64,000 bases of DNA, from IMG/VR virus record IMGVR_UViG_3300029908_000004, positions 151,292 through 215,291 of that record; one strand, 5' to 3'. This DNA is from a virus. Made by a program: the position numbers and the translations under genes. The notes below the pieces were generated by a model, which made no database searches, was not told where the DNA came from, and worked only from the letters and a program-made list of their open reading frames with translations. Numbering within the stretch: the stretch's first letter is position 1; each line of letters opens with the position of its first letter. Positions 55,451 through 62,020 of this stretch are shown piece by piece.

Positions 55451-55649
55451 CTTCTGTTTCCTTATCTTTCTCTAATTCTAAATAATGCATTATCCAAAGC
55501 AAAAATAAAGCCAAGTAGAAACATCCTACACTGAGGAAGAACTCCCAAAGATGACCACCTAGTCTTGTGAAGTCCGCTCCAGCGATACCAGCAATCATAC
55601 TACATATTAAAATAATTATAATTACTAACTGTTCTGTGTATATATTCAT
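55434..55649 (-). CDS. Two-span small membrane protein
   Basis: A 71-residue protein with two hydrophobic segments (LVIIIILICSMIAGIAGA and FFLSVGCFYLALFLLWIM) and an acidic cytoplasmic-type tail (EKDKETEDEE). It could be a holin-like or membrane-modifying phage protein, but nothing specific identifies it. Confidence 0.6.
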   Translation of the reverse strand: MNIYTEQLVIIIILICSMIAGIAGADFTRLGGHLWEFFLSVGCFYLALFLLWIMHYLELEKDKETEDEEIC

Positions 55650-55676
55650 ATTGTACCTACATTTAACAATTAATAT

Positions 55677-55970
55677 TTATAGCTGTGTCATACCGTGTAA
55701 TGCTTCTTCTACGCGTGCTCGCCATTCTTTTTGTGGGAATGAATGAGCATATAGGAAAGCTATCAGTTCACCAGCACTAAAGCCACCACGGCATTCTCCT
55801 GTAACGAGGGCTGCTTGTTCTCCATACACTGCGCAATATACTTCATAAGCTCGTATAGTTACCGTTTGTGGGCAGCGAGCAGACTGATGTACCACTCTTC
55901 GCGTTTGTACCGGGTGTACTGGTACATCCAATTTCATACAACATTGCCCATGACACTCATAATCACTCAT
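55677..55970 (-). CDS. Cysteine-containing hypothetical protein, 97 residues
   Basis: The N-terminus has CHGQCC followed later by RCPQT and VYCAVYG, possible metal ligands. The C-terminal half is a helical region (FSAGELIAFLYAHSFP; RARVEEAL). It is slightly richer in GC than its left neighbours and lies just before the GC-rich island. No family recognised. Confidence 0.55.
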   Translation of the reverse strand: MSDYECHGQCCMKLDVPVHPVQTRRVVHQSARCPQTVTIRAYEVYCAVYGEQAALVTGECRGGFSAGELIAFLYAHSFPQKEWRARVEEALHGMTQL

Positions 55971-55981
55971 TATATTTCCCT

Positions 55982-56215
55982 TTACAAGAAGTTTGGGTCA
56001 ATTGGGTCGAATTTGTCATAGTTATTATCATCATCTGAGTCTTTTCGTCCGTCAGGCTTTGTAGGTTTAGCTACTCGTGGCTTAGCGATTGGAGTTGAGC
56101 AATATTTCAGACCATTCTCATGAACCCAAATTCCCCACATACCTTTCTCTTTAGAAATAAGACTCTTACAAAAGTCGCATAAGCCATAATTTTTGTTTTT
56201 AACTACTGATGCCAT
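55982..56215 (-). CDS. Small zinc-binding protein with acidic tail
   Basis: A 77-residue protein. The first half carries CDFCKSLISKEKGMWGIWVH and a following YCS, a likely zinc-ribbon remnant. The second half is a Lys/Pro linker and an Asp-rich tail (DSDDDNNYDKFDPIDP). Resembles small phage proteins with a treble-clef finger. Function unknown. Confidence 0.55.
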   Translation of the reverse strand: MASVVKNKNYGLCDFCKSLISKEKGMWGIWVHENGLKYCSTPIAKPRVAKPTKPDGRKDSDDDNNYDKFDPIDPNFL

Positions 56216-56241
56216 AGTTTATCCCTTCACGTCCTCGTGCT

Positions 56242-56655
56242 TCACTTCGTCCCTCCATTGGCTTTCCCGGCAAGCGCCGCCCGCGCAATCTCGTTTCCCC
56301 TGCTATTTCCGAAGTCCGGTTCGTTGCCAAGACGCGCCAGCTTATCTAATGCCGCCTCCAACTCTACGACGCGGGCCTTGAGCGCGGTATTCTCCTCCCT
56401 CACTCCTGCGAGTGCCGTTGCATTGCGAACCTTCTCTAAATCTCGCCACTGTTCCCATGCCGCCACGCGGGCCTTGAGCGTGGTGTTCTCGGCCTCCAGC
56501 GGGGCGGCGATATGGGCAGCGTAGGCGGCGTGGTCATGATAGAGTACGAAAGAACCTTCGGGATGCTCGTAAGCTTGTATTTCATCGCCGCCTTTGAATA
56601 CCAGAACACGGTATCGTTTGATCGGCTCCGCTGGCGTTACCTTCGGGGCAGTCAT
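56242..56655 (-). CDS. Coiled-coil prophage-type protein, 137 residues
   Basis: The N-terminal half is beta-rich (IKRYRVLVFKGGDEIQAYEH; GSFVLYHDHAAYAAH). A long coiled coil follows (LEAENTTLKARVAAWEQW, REENTALKARVVELEAAL). The layout is common among accessory genes in phages of proteobacteria. Its ATG overlaps the stop of the upstream gene as ATGA. Function unknown. Confidence 0.6.
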   Translation of the reverse strand: MTAPKVTPAEPIKRYRVLVFKGGDEIQAYEHPEGSFVLYHDHAAYAAHIAAPLEAENTTLKARVAAWEQWRDLEKVRNATALAGVREENTALKARVVELEAALDKLARLGNEPDFGNSRGNEIARAALAGKANGGTK

Positions 56656-57677
56656 CTTGTTTCCTCTTTTCCAATATGCATACCCAGCGCAATCCGTGAT
56701 CCTCTATGTCGTTCGTTGGCATATGTCCTCGGTTGAATCTGGAAGTCAATCGGAAGTCCTGTAATCTTTGACAGCCGTTCCGAAATAGCAACAGTCAGCA
56801 GCAGCCACTTCGCATCCTGTTCCCAGCATCTACCAGCGCCGGGAAACTCTGTGGCAAACTGTTCGTCCGACATGATGAACCGCACATCTACATCACGCCA
56901 GTCAGGACGATCAAGGGATGATCCGACAAGGTAGCACCCCCAACCGCCGAATGCCTCGGTGAGCTGGCGGCACGCCGTTTCGAGTGCAAAGATGGCCGGA
57001 GCACCAACGTAGTTACATTTCTTGCGCGGTGCTACTTCGGGGTCAGTCGTCTCCGGTGCGGGACTGCCATGTGCAGCACACGGCAACTTTCCGTGGCAGC
57101 AATCGCAAGTCATTGGCGGCGTTACCTTCGGGTCAGGCTGCACGATCGGCTCCGGCGCGGGCTGGTTGGCCTCTGCCGGATCATGTTCGACAATACGTTT
57201 CAGGATGTTAGATGCATCGAGGTGCGCGTAAGCGTGCTTTGGGCTGGCCTCCGACTTCTTTATTCCACGCGCTGGGTCAGGCATGTTCTCTTCTGCGAAC
57301 CGCTTGTCGTGCTCCGGATTATTTCCTCCGAAGATGTCTTCGTAAGGCGCGTCCGGTATCTTCGTCGCAATCTCATATTCCGCAAGGCATTCCGGTGAGT
57401 GACTGCGCCCATCCGTGCAGCCACAATTCTTTCCTTTGCAGGGCGGTAGTGTTTGATGTATGGCCTCCGCTGTTATAAACCGATCACCCTTGCTGCGTAC
57501 AGGTTCGGCGGAATCCCATACAAACCCGAGTTCCAGTGCAACGGACTGCCACGCTCTGTTAGCGTTCTCCTGCGGACTAGATGGCTCCCCGCACTGGACA
57601 GCGATGTACGGAACAGGTTTACTCGCGCCAAGGATGCGATCCAATTGCTGCTGTGATAGCTCAAATTCCTGTCTCAT
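56652..57677 (-). CDS. Chimeric protein with C-terminal nucleotidyltransferase-like domain
   Basis: A 341-residue protein. Start taken at ATG 57677 (AGAGGA site five bases upstream, ATGA overlap). The N-terminus (YIAVQCGEPSSPQENANRAW) resembles a small phage domain. The middle has cysteine clusters (CKGKNCGCTDG; CDCCHGKLPCAAHG). The C-terminus has GCYLVGSSLDRPDWRDVDVR with the G-S...D-x-D pattern of the polymerase-beta-type nucleotidyltransferase fold, followed by a helical part with PIDFQIQP. Modules from different sources appear joined. The nucleotide substrate is unknown. Confidence 0.65.
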   Translation of the reverse strand: MRQEFELSQQQLDRILGASKPVPYIAVQCGEPSSPQENANRAWQSVALELGFVWDSAEPVRSKGDRFITAEAIHQTLPPCKGKNCGCTDGRSHSPECLAEYEIATKIPDAPYEDIFGGNNPEHDKRFAEENMPDPARGIKKSEASPKHAYAHLDASNILKRIVEHDPAEANQPAPEPIVQPDPKVTPPMTCDCCHGKLPCAAHGSPAPETTDPEVAPRKKCNYVGAPAIFALETACRQLTEAFGGWGCYLVGSSLDRPDWRDVDVRFIMSDEQFATEFPGAGRCWEQDAKWLLLTVAISERLSKITGLPIDFQIQPRTYANERHRGSRIALGMHIGKEETR

Positions 57678-57982
57678 GAATTCCTCTTTCCTGCCGCGTC
57701 CGGTAGCTTCGGCAGAAACTTTGAGCACAACATCCCGCTAGGATGATGCACCGGAAGCCCCGGCCCAAGAATCGAACTGAATGGAGGCGTGATCGTTTTC
57801 TCCCCACGGTCGCACGCTTCACACGATACGTCGGGCGCGTCCGGTATCTTCGGGATACTGCCGCCAAGCTTGCTGGTGGTAACCGATGGTTCAGGTACGC
57901 ACCCACATAGAAAATTCCCGTTGATCGCGGCTTGCCCGCACATCGGACAATGAGAAAAGCTCGTGTAATGTTCGACGTTCAT
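57674..57982 (-). CDS. Zinc-ribbon protein of the GC-rich island
   Basis: A 102-residue protein with HCPMCGQAAINGNFLCGC near the start and a second pair in VSCEACDRGEKTITP. These clusters probably bind one or two zinc ions. Linkers are Pro/Ser-rich. Starts and stops overlap the neighbours by ATGA. No enzymatic motif. Confidence 0.6.
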   Translation of the reverse strand: MNVEHYTSFSHCPMCGQAAINGNFLCGCVPEPSVTTSKLGGSIPKIPDAPDVSCEACDRGEKTITPPFSSILGPGLPVHHPSGMLCSKFLPKLPDAAGKRNS

Positions 57983-58149
57983 AATTTCCCTTCCCTTATC
58001 CGTTGGATCAAACTCGGCTTAGGCTCTGGAGGTTTCTCGTTCTCGTTAATCCAGAATCCACAACGGGCGCACATCAGCTTGCAATCTCCCCCATACTTCA
58101 GGATTCGCTTCTTTGGTGGGCATGAACACCAAATTGGATCGTAACTCAT
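57979..58149 (-). CDS. Small zinc-ribbon protein, 56 residues
   Basis: A short gene between two ATGA overlaps (58146-58149 and 57979-57982), preceded by a purine-rich ribosome site (GGAAGAAGGG). The product has WCSCPPKKR, then CKLMCARCGFW, five cysteines able to form a zinc knuckle, and a basic end. The conserved coupling on both sides argues it is expressed. Confidence 0.68.
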   Translation of the reverse strand: MSYDPIWCSCPPKKRILKYGGDCKLMCARCGFWINENEKPPEPKPSLIQRIREGKL

Positions 58150-58553
58150 CCCTTCTTCCCTTCTGCCGCGTCAAGGGCGGCGAGGATTGCGTCAGCGGCT
58201 TCCTTTTTCAAGCTCCTACTACCTTGGAAAAAATACTGCAACTTATTAAGCAATATCTCCTGCCTCTTATTGACTGGCACAAGGGAATCATTGCGGCAGG
58301 CAACAAAATCACGAAGAATCGTGGTGGCCAAGCCTCCATACTGCTTACCTGTTGTGGCTTCTATCGTTTCGACAGCGTCGCCTATTTCCTCCGGTGTTGG
58401 TGGCTCCAGTAGCTTGCCGGGTAGGTGGTCGGCTGCGGTTTTAATAACGATACGCCAGCCTGACCACTCAGGACTGTATGAGTATCCCGCTTCGTTCAGT
58501 GCTTTGATACTCGCTTGTTTAGCTGCTTGAAATACCTCTTCTGGTAGATTCAT
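58146..58553 (-). CDS. Hypothetical protein, 135 residues
   Basis: An alpha-helical protein (PEEVFQAAKQASIKALNEAG; AADAILAALDAAEGKKG) with a proline-rich central part. Overlaps both neighbours by ATGA. Resembles accessory prophage genes in composition. No family recognised. Confidence 0.6.
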   Translation of the reverse strand: MNLPEEVFQAAKQASIKALNEAGYSYSPEWSGWRIVIKTAADHLPGKLLEPPTPEEIGDAVETIEATTGKQYGGLATTILRDFVACRNDSLVPVNKRQEILLNKLQYFFQGSRSLKKEAADAILAALDAAEGKKG

Positions 58554-59014
58554 TTAGTCTTCTTCTCCCCTTCGTGGGCAGCGGGCAAGCGCTGTAGTCT
58601 ATCAATCTCTGCTGCGATGAGTGCACCCGCTTTCACGAGATTGCGGATAGGGTCAGGCGACGGCTTCCACCACTCATCACTCCATTTTGGGGGCCAGAAA
58701 ATCTCGTTTAATGGAGCGCGCTCTGGGTGCAGACAACCGTTCGCGCACAAATAACACTTGGCAACAGCGGTCAATTCGCAATCACTGTGTTCATCGTCAT
58801 GTTCTGGCGTCCAACCCTCCACTGTGATCTGCCGTTGCCGCTCCGCCGCGATTAGAGCCGCTCCGTTTGGAGTTGATAATGTTTGCCCAACTCTACTAGG
58901 GTGAGGAGCTTGACATTCACAATAATTATTTTGACAGCCTAATGCCCATACACTTTCATCGTGTGCTGAATGATCACCATTCTTACAACTATCACAGATT
59001 GTTGGGTTACTCAT
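58550..59014 (-). CDS. Chimeric zinc-finger plus prophage-type ERQRQ-domain protein
   Basis: A 154-residue protein. The first ~45 residues have cysteines and histidines (CDSCKNGDHSAHDES; CQNNYCECQAPH) and are encoded by AT-rich phage-like DNA. The rest is a domain widespread in prophages (AALIAAERQRQITVEGWTPE; NLVKAGALIAAEIDRLQRL) in GC-rich DNA. The composition changes near base 58870-58880, close to the domain border, so the gene spans the island edge. Function unknown. TAATG overlap upstream, ATGA downstream. Confidence 0.68.
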   Translation of the reverse strand: MSNPTICDSCKNGDHSAHDESVWALGCQNNYCECQAPHPSRVGQTLSTPNGAALIAAERQRQITVEGWTPEHDDEHSDCELTAVAKCYLCANGCLHPERAPLNEIFWPPKWSDEWWKPSPDPIRNLVKAGALIAAEIDRLQRLPAAHEGEKKTK

Positions 59015-59721
59015 TATACAGGTACCAAGTTATCGCCCGGATCGTCTGAATTCTTAGCATTGGTGTGCTGTGCTAATAATTGATCCATTGTAGTTGGCTT
59101 ACTTGGGGCGAACTCTTCCAAGAACTTCTCCGGTGGGAAGCCAGTTATCTGTGTTAATGCATCCTCATCAATGATAACTTCCATGATTTGAGGCTGAAGG
59201 TCCTTCTCTGAATACTTATCAGTGAAGAACACTACTTCTTGGTTCAACGAACCACGAAGTGGGTCAGAGGTAGCTCTAACTAACTGGTTGTACCTGCCAA
59301 ATACACCCCAATCCAATAAGCTCTTGATAGCACACCATAATTCTGGGCTACCAGCCTTCCAATCCCCAGTTTCTGCTGACTTCCACTTGAATTTACCAGT
59401 CTCTAATTCTTTTATGGTGTAACCACTGAATGAACCTATAGTTAGATCTGGTCGCTCTCTTCTAATAGCATCACATAACAAGTACAAGAACTGTGCTTGC
59501 TGGAAAGGTTCGCCGCCAGAGAAGGTAATACCTTCTACGTCTTTAAGACCCTTTACCCAGTCAATAATCTCTGATAGATAAGTTTCTTTCTTGTTATCGA
59601 AAGCATGAGTGTCAGGATTCCAACATCCCGGACACCCAAGTGAACAACCAGCGAACCAAAGAACGGCCCGATTCCCTGGGCCGTTGGCAGTTGACGAATC
59701 AATTTTACTGTAGACTAACAT
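59014..59721 (-). CDS. NrdG-like radical SAM protein (4Fe-4S)
   Basis: A 235-residue protein. Start taken at ATG 59721, inside the end of the upstream gene, with a purine-rich site. It has the radical SAM CxxxCxxC cluster C26, C30, C33 (AGCSLGCPGCWNP), NGPG near the N-terminus, SGGEP at 68-72, SGYTIKEL and RGSLNQEVVF, a set matching NrdG, the activase of anaerobic ribonucleotide reductase. No NrdD gene is seen in the window. It neighbours zinc-ribbon, DUF2997 and DUF1257 genes, so it could serve that module instead of nucleotide reduction. Confidence 0.82.
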   Translation of the reverse strand: MLVYSKIDSSTANGPGNRAVLWFAGCSLGCPGCWNPDTHAFDNKKETYLSEIIDWVKGLKDVEGITFSGGEPFQQAQFLYLLCDAIRRERPDLTIGSFSGYTIKELETGKFKWKSAETGDWKAGSPELWCAIKSLLDWGVFGRYNQLVRATSDPLRGSLNQEVVFFTDKYSEKDLQPQIMEVIIDEDALTQITGFPPEKFLEEFAPSKPTTMDQLLAQHTNAKNSDDPGDNLVPV

Positions 59722-60035
59722 GGTTTGCCCTTCCCTGTATGTTTCGATAGCTCTTCTGCTAGCTCGGCTATTTTGAGATGTAGTTCCCACTGATCCATCG
59801 AAGTTATCAGGAAGTTGATATTGCAATTGTGACATTCTATAGCCCCCAAGGTTATTTCTACTTCCTCTGAGATTGTTTTACTAATACTTTTGCCATCAAC
59901 AACTTCCTGTTGGATATCTCTGCGTATTTCGCCTCGCAAAGTAAGAGTGTGCCCCTTACATTTTGGACATTCTATTGGGTCCGTCAGGACTGTTGGAGGA
60001 ACTAATTCTTCGCGAACTAATACGACTTTATCCAT
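59715..60035 (-). CDS. Zinc-ribbon protein, 106 residues
   Basis: Two CxxC pairs, CPKC (C23, C26) and CHNC (C68, C71), frame a beta-rich core. A helical tail (QWELHLKIAELAEELSKH) follows. It overlaps the NrdG-like gene by seven bases and precedes it, suggesting a partner or electron/metal adaptor. No family name is recognised. Confidence 0.65.
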   Translation of the reverse strand: MDKVVLVREELVPPTVLTDPIECPKCKGHTLTLRGEIRRDIQQEVVDGKSISKTISEEVEITLGAIECHNCNINFLITSMDQWELHLKIAELAEELSKHTGKGKPC

Positions 60036-60038
60036 TGT

Positions 60039-60233
60039 CTACTTTCCTACATTCAACTTGTTTACGTTGGGTTGTTCCTTGTGATAATCTGATTTGATAG
60101 TCTCAGATTTCACCTTACCCATAGCTTCGAAAGCCTTCGCGACGTCCTTACAGCCCTTACCCTTAAAGCCCTCTAAATCCAGACTGAAGTTACCATCACC
60201 ATCTATTTCAACTGTCACAATTTTATCCGCCAT
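60039..60233 (-). CDS. DUF2997 family protein
   Basis: A 64-residue protein matching the DUF2997 pattern: an ITV.I...G strand pair (IVTVEIDGDGNFSLDLEGF), then FKGKGCKDVAKAFEAMGK with the conserved G-F-K-G...C turn and helix. The family has no proven function. It sits between the DUF1257 pair and the zinc-ribbon and NrdG-like genes, an arrangement I recall from bacterial genomes. An AAGGAG site precedes the ATG. Confidence 0.82.
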   Translation of the reverse strand: MADKIVTVEIDGDGNFSLDLEGFKGKGCKDVAKAFEAMGKVKSETIKSDYHKEQPNVNKLNVGK

Positions 60234-60252
60234 GTCTTTTCTCCTTATTATA

Positions 60253-60274
60253 GGGTATCCTAGATTAGATACCC
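60253..60274 (-). other. Hairpin between DUF1257 and DUF2997 genes
   Basis: GGGTATC (60253-60259) and GATACCC (60268-60274) pair around an 8-base loop spanning the stop of the DUF1257 gene. It is directly followed on the - strand by TATAATAAGGAG, so it may adjust readthrough or mark a processing site; TATAAT here could also serve as a -10 box. Confidence 0.4.
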
Positions 60275-60696
60275 ACCTTGAATGTTAGTTTTATAGCACC
60301 TTGTGGGGTTACAGTTCTCCCCTGAAAGCTAAGATTAGAACCATTAGCTATCTTTCTAGCATGTTTCTCAGCGTACTTCTGTTTCAACTGTTTCATCCAA
60401 GCTTCGTTGTGAAAACTTGAATCAAACTGAGAGATGATAGCTTTGAAGTTGCCATCAGGACCCCTCTTAAAACCAATATCATTAGACGCATTACCAACTT
60501 CCTTACGTCTAATTATTATCTCTGCCGTATCTTTCCTCTTCTCACCGTGGTAGCCCTCTAAATTCTGAGCCTCTGCGTGTGATTCTGGATTAGCTTGTTC
60601 ACCTTCTTTAATTCCCCTGAATTTCATTTCCTTTAAGGAATCAACAAGGCATTCTTGATTTGACATATTTGTATCTAGTGTTCTGTAAGCAGACAT
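60265..60696 (-). CDS. DUF1257 (Ycf35-like) family protein, copy 1
   Basis: A 143-residue protein with DUF1257 layout: MSAYRT then a helix (LVDSLKEMKF), a basic/acidic middle with AEIIIRRKEVGN and DIGFKRGPDG, and a helix YAEKHARKIANGSNLSFQG. It is paralogous to the protein encoded directly upstream (60761-61171). Ycf35 proteins occur in cyanobacteria and plastids, with unclear function. A hairpin separates it from its paralogue. Confidence 0.82.
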   Translation of the reverse strand: MSAYRTLDTNMSNQECLVDSLKEMKFRGIKEGEQANPESHAEAQNLEGYHGEKRKDTAEIIIRRKEVGNASNDIGFKRGPDGNFKAIISQFDSSFHNEAWMKQLKQKYAEKHARKIANGSNLSFQGRTVTPQGAIKLTFKVGI

Positions 60697-60726
60697 TTTA
60701 TCCTTCTACTATCTATTATAAAATAG

Positions 60727-60753
60727 TGGGGCTATACATTGCATATAGCCCCA
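60727..60753 (-). terminator. Strong hairpin between the two DUF1257 genes
   Basis: TGGGGCTATA (60727-60736) pairs with TATAGCCCCA (60744-60753), a perfect 10-bp stem with a 7-base loop, 7 bases after the upstream gene's stop. The following - strand bases are AT-rich but not a clean T run. It could be a partial terminator or RNA stabiliser setting the ratio of the two proteins. Confidence 0.6.
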
Positions 60754-60760
60754 CAACTGA

Positions 60761-61171
60761 TTATACGTGGCGGAATTGTAGTTGCTGAACGGGCTTTCCG
60801 TTCTTAGTTACCTGGCGATAACCAATGAATTCCATGCCAGCGTTCTTGGCAATTTTCTTTGCCTTAGCTACAGCATAGGCTGGAACTACCTGCTTGGTGA
60901 TAGCAGATAGCTTGTGATCTGACTTACGTAGAACGTACTCATCACCAACTACATTGTACTTGCCGTCCTTGCCCATCGAGAATCCGATATCCCCACCATC
61001 GCCGATATCTTCCTTCTTCAGGATGATCTCAGCCTTGTAGGTCTCAGAACCGTGACCACGAACGCTTTCCTTCTTGTCATTAACCTCTGGCTTGTATCCC
61101 AAAGACTTCAAGGCGTCACAAAGAGTCACCTTGTCATTCATTTCTGTGTTTTGCGTGCGGAAGCAACTCAA
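60761..61171 (-). CDS. DUF1257 (Ycf35-like) family protein, copy 2, TTG start
   Basis: A 136-residue protein. Start chosen at TTG 61171, because AGGAG (61183-61179) lies seven bases before it. The resulting N-terminus (MSCFRTQNTEMN, with initiator Met) then aligns with MSAYRTLDTNMS of copy 1. The open frame continues 38 codons upstream without ribosome site. DUF1257 features: LCDALKSLGY, AEIILKKEDIG, DIGFSMGKDGKYNVV and AKKIAKNAGMEFIGY. Together with copy 1 it could form a heteromer. Confidence 0.82.
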   Translation of the reverse strand: MSCFRTQNTEMNDKVTLCDALKSLGYKPEVNDKKESVRGHGSETYKAEIILKKEDIGDGGDIGFSMGKDGKYNVVGDEYVLRKSDHKLSAITKQVVPAYAVAKAKKIAKNAGMEFIGYRQVTKNGKPVQQLQFRHV

Positions 61172-61178
61172 GATATTT

Positions 61179-61183
61179 CTCCT
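61179..61183 (-). promoter_or_regulatory. Ribosome binding site selecting a TTG start for DUF1257 copy 2
   Basis: AGGAG on the - strand, seven bases before TTG 61171. Alignment with copy 1 supports this start. Confidence 0.65.
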
Positions 61184-61339
61184 ATATTTCTTGATATATT
61201 CATACACCCTTGGTATCAATTCTTGCGAAGTCCTTATGAGACCTAAGATAGTACTACATTTTGATGAACTAAACCACAGCTCCATTTCCTGAACAGCAGT
61301 TGTAATTGTAAGATGTCCTCATATATTTGAGGAGTTCTG

Positions 61340-62020
61340 CTACTTACCAGTAGCTTTTTTCTTATATTGCTCTAATCTGGGTTCAACATAGAAGTTAAAC
61401 CCAGCTACTAGCCTACCACGGTCAAGGATAATAACTGGTGGAGCTTCACCTATCGCTGGGACTAGTCGACCTATCGTATCATCGTCTCCCTTTATAATCT
61501 GATCGATGTTTGGTAGATTGTATAAATTCAGTTTAGCAGATTGCACCATAGAAAACAAGCAGAAATCCTTTATTAAGAGAGATTGTTTAACACTGAAGAT
61601 ACCAGTCTTTGGACAACACCTCTCTCCAACTTCGAACAATCCCTCTCCAGTGAGTTGTCTTTCTGCTAATGCTCTAACTCGCATAATATGGTTCTTCAGA
61701 CGAATTTTCTGTGACCCACCACCTGCTGGGTGAAAGCTGACTTCATAGCAGCTTTCCCCATAATCAGATTTGTTATTAGGCAAGGTTTTTAACAACTCTC
61801 CTGCATTCTTTGCTCCCTGAGATAAGACGTCTGTCTCTTCGTAAGGCCAAAGATTTATCGGGGTAGGGGTTTTGAATAGAGCTTGCATCACATTTTTACA
61901 TACAGGACAAGTATGCCCGTATACTAATGGGAATTCTAAGTTCTTTACCTCTCCCTTAAAACTATTTCTTTTCGTAAGAATTAGTTTTGGAGTAGTTTGG
62001 TTATTAGTTAGTTGTATCAT
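61340..62020 (-). CDS. Hypothetical protein with CPVC motif, 226 residues
   Basis: A mixed alpha/beta protein with HTCPVCKNV (residues about 36-44), a second pair in GERCCPKTG, a Gly-rich SFHPAGGGSQKI and a C-terminal APPVIILDRGRLV strand. The cysteines could bind zinc. It overlaps the helicase gene by one base (TAATG), which suggests it works with the helicase. No family recognised. Confidence 0.6.
   Translation of the reverse strand: MIQLTNNQTTPKLILTKRNSFKGEVKNLEFPLVYGHTCPVCKNVMQALFKTPTPINLWPYEETDVLSQGAKNAGELLKTLPNNKSDYGESCYEVSFHPAGGGSQKIRLKNHIMRVRALAERQLTGEGLFEVGERCCPKTGIFSVKQSLLIKDFCLFSMVQSAKLNLYNLPNIDQIIKGDDDTIGRLVPAIGEAPPVIILDRGRLVAGFNFYVEPRLEQYKKKATGK

Larger units (their letters stand above)
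56220..58880 (-). mobile_element. GC-rich accessory island (probable horizontally acquired block)
   Basis: Hand-counted 60-base lines here reach 58-70% GC, against roughly 20-45% in flanking phage DNA. It contains five whole genes and most of a sixth, all - strand and all joined by 4-base ATGA overlaps. Several have the feel of genes from prophages of GC-rich proteobacteria. No integrase, repeats or transposase are seen at its edges, so the route of transfer is unknown. Confidence 0.6.

Noticed and set aside
56193-57741. Many + strand open frames in the GC-rich island
   Set aside because: They are antisense to a perfectly coupled - strand operon and show frame-shadow composition.
59014-59721. 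Anaerobic ribonucleotide reductase system
   Set aside because: Only an NrdG-like protein is present; no NrdD large subunit is seen in the window, so the pathway is not claimed.
59722-59835. Longer N-terminus for the NrdG-like protein
   Set aside because: NrdG similarity begins at the ATG at 59721, and the longer version would lie entirely inside the zinc-ribbon gene.
61172-61285. N-terminal 38-codon extension of DUF1257 copy 2
   Set aside because: The AGGAG-TTG at 61171 and alignment with the paralogue place the start later; the extension does not resemble DUF1257.
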